Shown here: positions 17,912-25,552 of the stretch, piece by piece | Position numbering within the stretch: position 1 is the stretch's first letter | How the letters are laid out: the number at the start of each line of letters is the position of its first letter | Assembly: GCA_965222975.1 (NCBI GenBank) | Contig: CBDCVJ010000030.1 | Location: forward strand, 186,001 to 250,000 | Direction of reading: 5' to 3' | DNA from: UBA6168 sp965222975 | GTDB taxonomy: Bacteria; Bacteroidota; Bacteroidia; Chitinophagales; Saprospiraceae | DNA length: 64,000 bases | Translations under genes and position numbers: made by a program | The notes under the pieces: generated by a model | Databases searched by the model: none | Seen by the model: the letters and a program-made list of their open reading frames with translations, nothing else | Told to the model about the DNA's origin: nothing

Positions 17912-18093
17912 TCTACCGTACACTTTTTATTTCAAACACTTTTTCAGGCCAAAAGAGAAGAACCCTACAGAGAGAGGTGTGTGTTTTTTTGTCCCGATTG
18001 GCATCGGGACAAAAAAACACACACCTCTCTCTGTAAAATGTTCTTTCTCTCAGGCTTGAAAATCGGTCGTTTTCAAAAGTGTACAGTAATGAA
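17912..18093. mobile_element. MITE-like palindromic element, copy 1
   Basis: A non-coding element of about 182 bp in the AraC/DUF4920 gap. Its ends are imperfect terminal inverted repeats (left ACCGTACACTTTTT, right AAAAGTGTACAGT). Its middle is a perfect 33-bp inverted repeat at 17966-17998 and 18003-18035 with loop TGGC. The flanks carry GTATTTTTTTC (17901-17911) and GTATTTTTC (18094-18102), which look like a 9-bp target duplication with T-run slippage. The ends and subterminal parts are shared with the element at 37396-37646. No transposase is encoded. Confidence 0.7.
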
Positions 18094-18135
18094 GTATTTT
18101 TCAAGCACGTACTTCCGTGCAGGTGGGGAAAAAAC

Positions 18136-18181
18136 TAATTTTGCCAATCCCTTAAATCAAGTGTTTTCTTAAATAAATTTG
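18136..18181 (+). promoter_or_regulatory. Two candidate -7 elements upstream of the DUF4920 gene
   Basis: TAATTTTG (18136-18143) and TAAATTTG (18174-18181) both match TAnnTTTG and lie 86-132 bp before the ATG at 18268. Neither has a clear -33 box. Confidence 0.3.
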
Positions 18182-18267
18182 CCAACCCAATATTTAATGC
18201 CGTTTTAGCAAGACATTCCCAAATGAATGGATTGCCAAACGTCATCAGTTAAAGTCAATTTTTCAAC

Positions 18268-18768
18268 ATGCTACACAAATTAATTGTCCTACTTTCTTTT
18301 TGCGCCCTTGTCATAGCTTGCCAAAGCACACCAAAAGATACCACCAAAGACACAGGCCAACCGCAGTCTTTTGGCGAATTGATCACCGAGGAAGGGGCGA
18401 TCCCTTACCACGAAATGATATCCAAAATGGCCACTGCGGATTCTATGAAAGTGAAAGTGAGAGGCACCGTAAAAAGTGTTTGTCAAGCTAAAGGTTGCTG
18501 GATCAACATCAACGATAGCCAAGCAAATACAGAGACCTTTGTCAAATTCAAAGATTATGGGTTCTTTATGCCCAAGGATTGTTCAGACAGAGAGGTGATT
18601 ATGGAAGGATACGCATACCGAGAGGTGACTTCCGTTGAGGAGCTTCGGCATTATGCTGAGGATGAAGGTAAATCGAAAGAAGAAATTGAGGCTATCACGG
18701 AACCAGTTGAAGAAATGAAATTCATGGCCAGTGGGGTACTACTGTTGCCGGAATCTGGAAAAAAATAG
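18268..18768 (+). CDS. DUF4920 domain-containing lipoprotein
   Basis: A 166-aa lipoprotein (signal F-C-A-L-V-I-A-C, lipobox Cys at 18). The DUF4920 core runs from about residue 35 to 160 with S-F-G-E-L-I-T-E-E-G-A-I, V-K-V-R-G-T-V-K-S-V-C-Q-A-K-G-C-W-I-N-I and D-R-E-V-I-M-E-G-Y-A-Y. The paired Cys in C-Q-A-K-G-C-W is conserved in the family and suggests metal or redox chemistry, but the function is unestablished. It stands alone. Confidence 0.88.
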   Translation: MLHKLIVLLSFCALVIACQSTPKDTTKDTGQPQSFGELITEEGAIPYHEMISKMATADSMKVKVRGTVKSVCQAKGCWININDSQANTETFVKFKDYGFFMPKDCSDREVIMEGYAYREVTSVEELRHYAEDEGKSKEEIEAITEPVEEMKFMASGVLLLPESGKK

Positions 18769-18816
18769 AACTTAGGTTTTGTATTTGGCCACTTCTTAAC
18801 GAAGTGAAAAAAGTCA

Positions 18817-18890
18817 CTTGACGCTGATTGGTATAATTTGATATGTTCTTTGAATAGTATCAGAATCAAGAACTAATAATCAGCGTCAAG
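18817..18890. repeat. Inverted repeat after the DUF4920 gene
   Basis: CTTGACGCTGATT (18817-18829) and AATCAGCGTCAAG (18878-18890) are perfect 13-bp arms separated by 48 bp. A smaller hairpin (CACTTC, loop TTAAC, GAAGTG; 18790-18806) followed by an A run lies just before it and may be the terminator. The 13-bp arms could be ends of a miniature element; no clear target duplication was seen. Confidence 0.5.
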
Positions 18891-18957
18891 AAATCATTGT
18901 TTTATGTACAAATCCCATCTGACTTGATTGACAACATTGAGAATCAATATCTTACAC

Positions 18958-21153
18958 ATGCTTATTAAAATTAACGGCGATTTAAAAGTGGTTCTTCCAA
19001 AATGGTTGGTCGTTGTCAATTTTCTGCTTTTTCCAAATCTCTTGTTTTGTCAGAATAAATTTCTTGACAGCCTACTTGAAATATCCAAAACAGCCAAAGC
19101 TGATACAAACAAAGTCATCCTGCTCACCGATATCGCTTGGGAATTAAAATTTGACGACTACGAAAAATCCAAATCCTATCTTGACCAAGCCCTCACTTTG
19201 GCACAACAGCTTCGTTTTCCAAAAGGAGAAGGTTTGTCCTACAACTTCCGTGGCGTCATAGAGGACATACATGGAAACCCACAGGCTGCCATTGAATTTT
19301 TTCAAAAAGCACTTGTCATCAGGGAAGAACTTGGAGACCGAAGTGGCGTTGCTTCGCTCTATAATAATATCGGAAACGTAAATGAAAATTTGGGCGAATA
19401 CATCCCCGCCCTGAACAATTACCTGCAATCGCTCCGGATACGGGAAGAAATTGGTGACTCTACCAAAACCCATCGAGCCTACTACAACATTGCCATTTTA
19501 CATGAAAGCATGGGCAACTACCTTGAAGCTCTTGATTATATATTCCTGTTTTTAGAAGGGACTGAACGAACGGGCGAAAAAGACAATATTGCCAATGGAT
19601 GGAATGTAGCAGGAAATATCCATACAGAACTTGACAATTATTCAGAAGCATTGGAGGCATATGAAAAAGCACTTGCCTTCCATCAAGAATTGGGAAACGA
19701 TTGGGAGGTATCCACCGCCCTGAACAACATAGGCAGCCTAAAGGATTCTATGGCAGAGGCCCTTATGGATGATGGCGAATTAGGGGATTCCACCAAAGCG
19801 CTGTTCAACGAAGCAGTTGCTATTCTTCAGCAGGCATTGTCCATTCGGGAAGAATTGCAGGACACCAATGGCATGGCTGAGATTTATAACAATATGGGCT
19901 ATGTGCTAAAAAATGTTGGGAGCTTTCACAAAAAAAGCGATGATTTGAAGTTGGCAAAATCAACTTGGATGGAGGCCGAAAAACACCTACGAAAATCCCT
20001 GGCCATTTTAGAATTAGAAAATGACAGGTCGGGCATTATGAAGGTCTATAATGGACTTGCAGATGTAAGGCGGCGGGAAGACCAATATAAAGAAGCCCTC
20101 AAATATGCCAAGCAATATTACGCTATCGCACTGGAAATAGACGATCAAAAATTTCAGCAAAATGGATTGAAAGACCTTGCCCGTATATATTATAAATTGG
20201 GAGAGTACAAAAAGGCATACAAGAATCGTAAGGATTATGATGAACTGCGCTACAAACGCTTCAATGAAAGCCGGGTAAAAGATGAGGAAAGAAGGGTTGC
20301 GCTTTTTAGCGACCGAAAGATTAAAATTGAAAATGAACGCCAACAACAAGCTCTACAATTGCAGGAAGCCCAACTCGCTCAGTCCAAATTGGTCAGAAAT
20401 GCCGTAATTGGTGGATCCATCCTCTTACTTCTATTAATAGGAGTAATGCTCAACCGAAACAAAATCATCCGGGCAGAAAAACAACGATCAGATAGCTTAC
20501 TTCTCAACATTTTGCCAGCAAAGACAGCGGAAGAATTAAAGAAGAATGGAAAAGCAAAAGCCCGTTTTCATGAACAAGTAACGGTCTTGTTCACAGATTT
20601 CAAAGCCTTTACCTCCATTGCTGAAAACACCGACCCCGAATTGCTTGTCGAAGAACTTGATTACTGTTTTCAAGCCTTTGATGAAATCATTTCAAAATAC
20701 AACATTGAAAAAATAAAGACCATAGGAGACGCCTACCTCTGTGCAGCTGGACTCCCCTCCCCTTCCCCTACCCATGCCGAAGATGTTGTAAATGCTGCTA
20801 TCGACATTCAGCGGTTTATGGAAAATTTCTCGCAGAAACAACGAGCTGAAAACAAAAGCGAATACCTCTGTCGCATCGGCATCCATTCAGGTCCTGTAGT
20901 CTCAGGAGTCGTCGGTAAAAAGAAATTTGCATACGATATCTGGGGAGACACAGTGAACATTGCGGCCCGCATGGAGCAAAGTGGAGAAGTCAATGAAATT
21001 AACATTTCACAAACAACTTATGAGCTTGTTAAAGACAAATTCCAATTTATTCAACGTGGGAAGATAGCTGCCAAAAACAAAGGGGATATGGATATGTATT
21101 TTGTGGATTATAAATTAGCTGAAAAAAAAATTCATACCATTGGCAGCGTTTGA
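18958..21153 (+). CDS. TPR-containing class III adenylate/guanylate cyclase
   Basis: A 731-aa membrane signalling enzyme when started at the ATG at 18958. After a hydrophobic N-terminus, tetratricopeptide repeats fill about residues 35-440 (repeated A-I-E-F-F-Q-K-A-L and A-L-E-A-Y-E-K-A-L units). A single membrane helix follows (A-V-I-G-G-S-I-L-L-L-L-L-I-G), then a class III cyclase domain in the last 200 residues. The metal-binding Asp are in V-L-F-T-D-F-K-A-F and T-I-G-D-A-Y. Lys in E-K-I-K-T-I-G and Asp in Y-D-I-W-G-D-T-V-N-I-A match the adenine-specifying pair, so cAMP is the predicted product. The TPR half probably senses an extracytoplasmic partner. Confidence 0.92.
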   Translation: MLIKINGDLKVVLPKWLVVVNFLLFPNLLFCQNKFLDSLLEISKTAKADTNKVILLTDIAWELKFDDYEKSKSYLDQALTLAQQLRFPKGEGLSYNFRGVIEDIHGNPQAAIEFFQKALVIREELGDRSGVASLYNNIGNVNENLGEYIPALNNYLQSLRIREEIGDSTKTHRAYYNIAILHESMGNYLEALDYIFLFLEGTERTGEKDNIANGWNVAGNIHTELDNYSEALEAYEKALAFHQELGNDWEVSTALNNIGSLKDSMAEALMDDGELGDSTKALFNEAVAILQQALSIREELQDTNGMAEIYNNMGYVLKNVGSFHKKSDDLKLAKSTWMEAEKHLRKSLAILELENDRSGIMKVYNGLADVRRREDQYKEALKYAKQYYAIALEIDDQKFQQNGLKDLARIYYKLGEYKKAYKNRKDYDELRYKRFNESRVKDEERRVALFSDRKIKIENERQQQALQLQEAQLAQSKLVRNAVIGGSILLLLLIGVMLNRNKIIRAEKQRSDSLLLNILPAKTAEELKKNGKAKARFHEQVTVLFTDFKAFTSIAENTDPELLVEELDYCFQAFDEIISKYNIEKIKTIGDAYLCAAGLPSPSPTHAEDVVNAAIDIQRFMENFSQKQRAENKSEYLCRIGIHSGPVVSGVVGKKKFAYDIWGDTVNIAARMEQSGEVNEINISQTTYELVKDKFQFIQRGKIAAKNKGDMDMYFVDYKLAEKKIHTIGSV

Positions 21154-21203
21154 CAGCCCCCGTTCGTATTAGAATTGGTTTAAAGAAATAGGCGTTATTT
21201 CCC

Positions 21204-21271
21204 GAAGGCAGCTTCTTATTTACTCTCACTATTCTTAGTAAATGTCAGTAAAGAAGCTGCCTTCTTTTTTT
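21204..21271 (+). terminator. Terminator after the cyclase gene
   Basis: GAAGGCAGCTTCTT and AAGAAGCTGCCTTC are perfect 14-bp arms followed by a T run. The loop contains a second small hairpin (TTTACT and AGTAAA). It ends about 18 bp before tRNA-Val. Confidence 0.75.
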
Positions 21272-21289
21272 GTACCCGATACATATACC

Positions 21290-21364
21290 GGGTCGTTAGC
21301 TCAGTTGGTTTAGAGCGCTGCCTTGACAGGGCAGAGGTCACTGGTTCGAATCCAGTACGACCCA
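21290..21364 (+). tRNA. tRNA-Val (anticodon GAC)
   Basis: A complete cloverleaf of 75 nt. The acceptor stem is GGGTCGT with ACGACCC, the anticodon stem CTGCC with GGCAG, and the loop TTGACAG gives anticodon GAC. The T arm is ACTGG-TTCGAAT-CCAGT. The discriminator base is A and no CCA is encoded. Confidence 0.96.
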
Positions 21365-21445
21365 CTAAAATTGAGTGGTTGATTGAAGAAAGAATGAGCG
21401 AATAATTCTATCATTCCATTATTCTACCAATCACTCATTTTTTTT

Positions 21446-21519
21446 CGGGATGTAGCTCAGCCCGGTAGAGTACTGGTCTGGGGGACCAGTGGCCGCAGGT
21501 TCAAATCCTGTCATCCCGA
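21446..21519 (+). tRNA. tRNA-Pro (anticodon GGG)
   Basis: A complete cloverleaf of 74 nt. The acceptor stem is CGGGATG with CATCCCG, the anticodon stem CTGGT with ACCAG, and the loop CTGGGGG gives anticodon GGG. The T arm is GCAGG-TTCAAAT-CCTGT. It lies 81 bp after tRNA-Val, possibly in the same transcript. Confidence 0.96.
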
Positions 21520-21522
21520 CAA

Positions 21523-21549
21523 AAGGCAGCTATCTGGCTGCCTTTTTTC
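21523..21549 (+). terminator. Terminator after tRNA-Pro
   Basis: AAGGCAGC, loop TATCTG, GCTGCCTT, followed by a T run, directly downstream of the tRNA. Confidence 0.8.
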
Positions 21550-21647
21550 ATAGCCCGATAAACCCAAATTTTTGATTCGGGAGCAACCTCGAAGATATGA
21601 GAACAAATTTTGGGAAATCAGCCCAAAATATCAGGTGGAAAGAAAGA

Positions 21648-22652
21648 TTATTGAAAATTGAGATGCTTTGTTTCTGAGCCATCGATTAAAGAATCCCTAG
21701 TGCTCGGAGTCAAGGAAAATCCGGTAACAGTCAGAACGCTACGAGTAGAAAAAACCCCTTGTCCTTCTGAAATATTTGAGAAAGAAGGCAATTCCTGAGA
21801 ACCTGTGATTCCAGAATTAGCCAATGCTACATTGACGTATTTTTCCAGTTCTTCTCCCCCAGCAACAATTTCAATATCAATATCAATAAAAAAACGGTTT
21901 AAATTCGGATCATCTTCTATATTACCTGCGACAACACCATAGAACTCCTCTCCTAATTTTTGGATTCTATACACAGGTTGGGTAGTATTAAATGTTAGTC
22001 CTTTGGCCCAGTTCCAATCAAAAGATTTCTGGACAAACGCATCTGGGTCTGTTTTAGGGAATTCAGCATAATTAAATATCAACTTTACATCAAAAACCTT
22101 AGCTTCGGAGGAGGCGGCCCAACCCAATTCTGTTTCTTTACCAGGAGAGAAATTAAAGTTGTTGCCAGTTGGTCTTTGTTTTTTCATCGGACCCTGAACT
22201 ACTGTTTGGGCAGTGACCAAAGGTAGGCCATTCCCACGGTCTAAGATTAATTTGATCCTTTCCCCCTCTTTCAAATTAATTTGGTCAGCTTCAATTTTAT
22301 ACAACCAATTTGGAGAAGTAGCAAAAATCCCTGGATCTCTTGGTTGATTCACATTTGGGTCGTTCCCATCCACCCGCTGCAAAGTGTACAGTTCACCATT
22401 GCCGACCTTTTCCAATTGGACAATGGCATTTTCATAATAAAGGGAATCTGCATTCTGGGCAATTTCAAACGCATTCTTCACTGGGTCAAGAAACGCCTTT
22501 TCTATCCTGATATAATGCACTTCTTCATCAATATCCAACAGGCCATACACGACTGGAATATCTTTCCACGGAGCAGCCACATCAAAATCGTTCGAGCAAG
22601 CACTCCAAAACATCGCGGAGACAAATAGGGCAAACAATAGGTTATTTTTCAT
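21648..22652 (-). CDS. DUF4249-like lipoprotein
   Basis: A 334-aa lipoprotein with signal A-L-F-V-S-A-M-F-W-S-A-C (lipobox Cys at 19). The opening I-P-V-V-Y-G-L-L-D-I-D-E-E-V-H-Y-I-R-I-E-K-A-F, the middle W-L-Y-K-I-E-A-D and I-K-L-I-L, and the C-terminal F-S-T-R-S-V-L-T-V-T-G-F resemble DUF4249 proteins, which are often partners of TonB-dependent receptors. Here no receptor gene is adjacent. The molecular role is unknown and the family call is by pattern only. Confidence 0.6.
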   Translation of the reverse strand: MKNNLLFALFVSAMFWSACSNDFDVAAPWKDIPVVYGLLDIDEEVHYIRIEKAFLDPVKNAFEIAQNADSLYYENAIVQLEKVGNGELYTLQRVDGNDPNVNQPRDPGIFATSPNWLYKIEADQINLKEGERIKLILDRGNGLPLVTAQTVVQGPMKKQRPTGNNFNFSPGKETELGWAASSEAKVFDVKLIFNYAEFPKTDPDAFVQKSFDWNWAKGLTFNTTQPVYRIQKLGEEFYGVVAGNIEDDPNLNRFFIDIDIEIVAGGEELEKYVNVALANSGITGSQELPSFSNISEGQGVFSTRSVLTVTGFSLTPSTRDSLIDGSETKHLNFQ

Positions 22653-22934
22653 TAAAAGATCAATTGTTGTTTCAATAGTAACTTATCGGTCAAACCTGTT
22701 CAAGCTTTAAGATATTGATAAAAAGTTAGTGGGCGCTAACATCAATCTTAAATCAATATATCTTTGGTTTTGGCGAGCTAAGATTCACCGATTTTCAAAG
22801 TGGCAAAGGTAAACGATTGGTTAGATAAAGAGGGGGCATTAGGGTCAAATATGGCTTTCGGCAGACGAATCGGACGCGCTAAGTTCAGTTCCAACTGCTC
22901 TAAATACCCAACCAGCAAAGCACTTTTTCTACAC

Positions 22935-22968
22935 TTAACGTGAGGTATGGATTAAAGCCTCACGTTAA
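22935..22968. terminator. Hairpin at the 3' end of the helicase gene
   Basis: TTAACGTGAGG and CCTCACGTTAA form an 11-bp perfect stem with a 12-nt loop, overlapping the stop codon of the minus-strand helicase gene. The rest of the 312-bp gap towards 22652 shows no gene. Confidence 0.55.
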
Positions 22969-25421
22969 TTTACATTTTCACGTTCCATATTCCTCAAAAC
23001 CATTTTTAATTCTCCATAAGAATATTTATCTCCAAAATGCTCTTTGGCCACTGAACTTGCTTTCGTTTTATTTTCTATAAAAAACTGCTCAATCTCATCC
23101 ACTTTTTTTCGATCTATAAAATTTAAAATATCCAATTCACCTAATCCAATAAAGTGAGCAAGGTGTCCTTCTATTGTTGATTTGGCCAATCCCCGCTCCG
23201 AAGCGATTTCTTCCATTGTTCTGCCCGATTTAAAAAGTTCAAGGCTAACAGTCTTCGTATCTTTTTTGGGGGTTTTTACAGCACGGGGGACAGCAAAAGA
23301 AAATTGATCGGTAGGAATATTTTTTGCAGAGCAATATTTCTCAATAATACTGATAATATCTGCTCCAAAGCGCTTGATTTTTTGTTGCCCAAAACCTTTA
23401 ATATTTTTCAATGAAGCGGAATTGGTCGGTAATTTCTGTACCAGTTCAAGCAACGATTTTGTGGGTAATACCATATACTGTTCCACGCCGATGGCATCGG
23501 CCATTTCCCGTCTCCAACGACTGAGTAGTGCATACAATTCGGGATGGGAAGTGGAATGGCCGATCCAAGAGGAGGAGGAAGCTGGCTTTTTTTTGGCAGC
23601 TTGAAAATCCAGTTCTGCATTTGCTTTGGCCTGAATATATGCCTGGGTAGAAAAACCTTTCTGGCAGGCAACGAAACAGGCATTTTTGATAAACATTTCC
23701 AATTGCAAATCTTCCAAACGTTCTGAAGCTGTTTTCCCGACAGCTTTATTATCGGTCAGTATTTTGATATTTTTTACAGATGGAATTAATTCCTTATCCA
23801 GTTTCTCTGAAAAATAGGTCGCTGCTTTTTTGATACGTCCTTGCAGTTGTTCATTTTCTTCCGGCATTTCTGCTTGCATGAAATAATTATGTAAATGCGG
23901 TATGAATTTTTTGGCAGGTGTAAAAACGTGCTCATTTGCCCTTCCTGCCAAATCCTTTAATTGGTCAAAAGCATTTCCTTGCAGTGAAGTTTCATGTTCC
24001 AAAAACACACGGTGAAGTTTATCAAACCGCTGGGTTATTTTTTTAAAATCAAACAACTCAAAAAGAAGAAACTGTTGGAATTCCCGTTTTGAATTTTTCA
24101 AATGGGATTCATCAGGTGCATTCCGCTCTGCCTCTTCGGAATAATACTTCACCACAGTGTCCGTTTTCACGCTCGAATAAGCAATTTTTGAGCGCAGAAC
24201 GATGCCCTCAAAACTTTTGCAGCGGCTCAGTGCAACATAAACCTGCCCATGTGCAAAGGCAGCCTGGGCATCAATAATGGCCCGTTCAAAGGTCAGTCCC
24301 TGGCTTTTATGGATGGTGATGGCCCAGGCAAGTTTCAATGGATATTGGACAAATGAGCCGATGATATTCTCATTCACCTCTTTCGTTTTTTCGTCCAGCT
24401 CAAATTTCACATTTTTCCATTCCAATTTCGACACAGCTATGGGGGAAGGCTCATCAGGGCATTTCACAAAAACTGCATCGTCGTCGATGCGGGTAACCTG
24501 TCCTATTTTCCCATTGTAAAAAAGCTTTTCAGGTGAAATGTCATTTTTTACAAACATCACCTGAGCGCCTATTTTAAGTTCCAGTCTTTCTTCTGTCGGA
24601 AAAGTATGTGCCGGGAAATCGCCTGTTATTTCAGCTTGGAAAAAATGGGGCGTTTCTGTTATGGAATCCAATTTCTGGGCATTGATATTCTGAGCCGCTG
24701 CATTGTGCGAGGTGAGTGTGATATAGCCATCTCCTTCTTTGGGTTGGAAATCTTTTTGGTAGCGGCTATTGAGCGTATCCAATACTTCCGTATCCATTTT
24801 ATTATCCCTCACTTTGTTCAATAGATCAATAAAAATGCTGTCCGATTGACGGTAGATATGTTTGAGCTGAATGGTTACCGGATCAGTCTTTTGCAAGGCG
24901 ACGCTGCCAAAAAAATAAGGCGTTTGATAATGCTCTCTTAGCAACTCCCACTCTTCCTGCTTCACCACAGGTGGTAATTGGTGGAGGTCGCCGATCATCA
25001 ACAACTGCACTCCTCCAAAAGGTCTTGATGTGGCCCGGTAGCGACGCAATACTTCATCTATACTATCAAGAATATCTGCCCGCACCATACTGATTTCATC
25101 TATGACTAATAAGTCCAGACTTTTGATCAAATTGACTTTTTTTCGGTTAAACCGCCGCTGCCTGCTTGAATCTTTCGGTTGGCTGGGTAGCCATGGGCCA
25201 AATGGCAATTGGAAAAAGGAGTGAATAGTCATGCCACCAGCATTGATGGCTGCCACGCCCGTTGGTGCTACCACCACCATGCGCTTAATTGCTTTACTTT
25301 TAATGCTATGTAAAAAAGTAGTTTTGCCGGTGCCAGCCTTTCCAGTTAGAAAAATATTTTTGTCCGTGAAACGGACATAATCGAAAGCGAGTTCGATCTG
25401 GGGGTTGGAGATGAAGTCCAT
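22965..25421 (-). CDS. PIF1-like helicase with HRDC and C-terminal HTH domains
   Basis: An 818-aa DNA helicase started at the ATG at 25421 (further upstream codons give an unlikely leader). Superfamily 1 motifs are clear: Walker A G-K-A-G-T-G-K-T-T at about residues 27-35, V-V-A-P-T-G-V-A-A, Walker B L-L-V-I-D-E-I-S-M-V, I-G-D-L-H-Q-L-P-P-V, and C-terminal I-H-K-S-Q-G-L-T-F with Y-V-A-L-S-R-C. An HRDC-type domain follows at about 600-690 (L-P-T-K-S-L-L-E-L-V with I-K-G-F-G-Q-Q-K-I-K-R-F-G). A helicase-associated HTH is at about 715-765 (L-F-K-S-G-R-T-M-E-E-I-A). It probably acts on recombination intermediates or G-quadruplex DNA. Confidence 0.92.
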   Translation of the reverse strand: MDFISNPQIELAFDYVRFTDKNIFLTGKAGTGKTTFLHSIKSKAIKRMVVVAPTGVAAINAGGMTIHSFFQLPFGPWLPSQPKDSSRQRRFNRKKVNLIKSLDLLVIDEISMVRADILDSIDEVLRRYRATSRPFGGVQLLMIGDLHQLPPVVKQEEWELLREHYQTPYFFGSVALQKTDPVTIQLKHIYRQSDSIFIDLLNKVRDNKMDTEVLDTLNSRYQKDFQPKEGDGYITLTSHNAAAQNINAQKLDSITETPHFFQAEITGDFPAHTFPTEERLELKIGAQVMFVKNDISPEKLFYNGKIGQVTRIDDDAVFVKCPDEPSPIAVSKLEWKNVKFELDEKTKEVNENIIGSFVQYPLKLAWAITIHKSQGLTFERAIIDAQAAFAHGQVYVALSRCKSFEGIVLRSKIAYSSVKTDTVVKYYSEEAERNAPDESHLKNSKREFQQFLLFELFDFKKITQRFDKLHRVFLEHETSLQGNAFDQLKDLAGRANEHVFTPAKKFIPHLHNYFMQAEMPEENEQLQGRIKKAATYFSEKLDKELIPSVKNIKILTDNKAVGKTASERLEDLQLEMFIKNACFVACQKGFSTQAYIQAKANAELDFQAAKKKPASSSSWIGHSTSHPELYALLSRWRREMADAIGVEQYMVLPTKSLLELVQKLPTNSASLKNIKGFGQQKIKRFGADIISIIEKYCSAKNIPTDQFSFAVPRAVKTPKKDTKTVSLELFKSGRTMEEIASERGLAKSTIEGHLAHFIGLGELDILNFIDRKKVDEIEQFFIENKTKASSVAKEHFGDKYSYGELKMVLRNMERENVN

Positions 25422-25552
25422 AATAGGTTTTCTCGTGGATGTTTTTAATGGGTAAAAGTAGCGAGAAAAAGGTGAACTGAAAAAGTAAACGGGCAGCTGA
25501 TTCCAGCTACCCGTTTCATTATTCATTGCTCTTTTCTACTATTATAATTCAA

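Noticed and set aside
17855..18172. Open frames on both strands across the MITE-like element
   Set aside because: They are the mirror-image translations of the perfect palindrome and have no start context or family resemblance.
21365..21445. A third tRNA or small RNA between the two tRNAs
   Set aside because: Only an A/T-rich spacer with a weak inverted repeat is visible, with no cloverleaf.
22653..22964. A TonB-dependent receptor partner for the DUF4249-like lipoprotein
   Set aside because: The gap upstream is non-coding and the next gene is a helicase, so no partner is present here.
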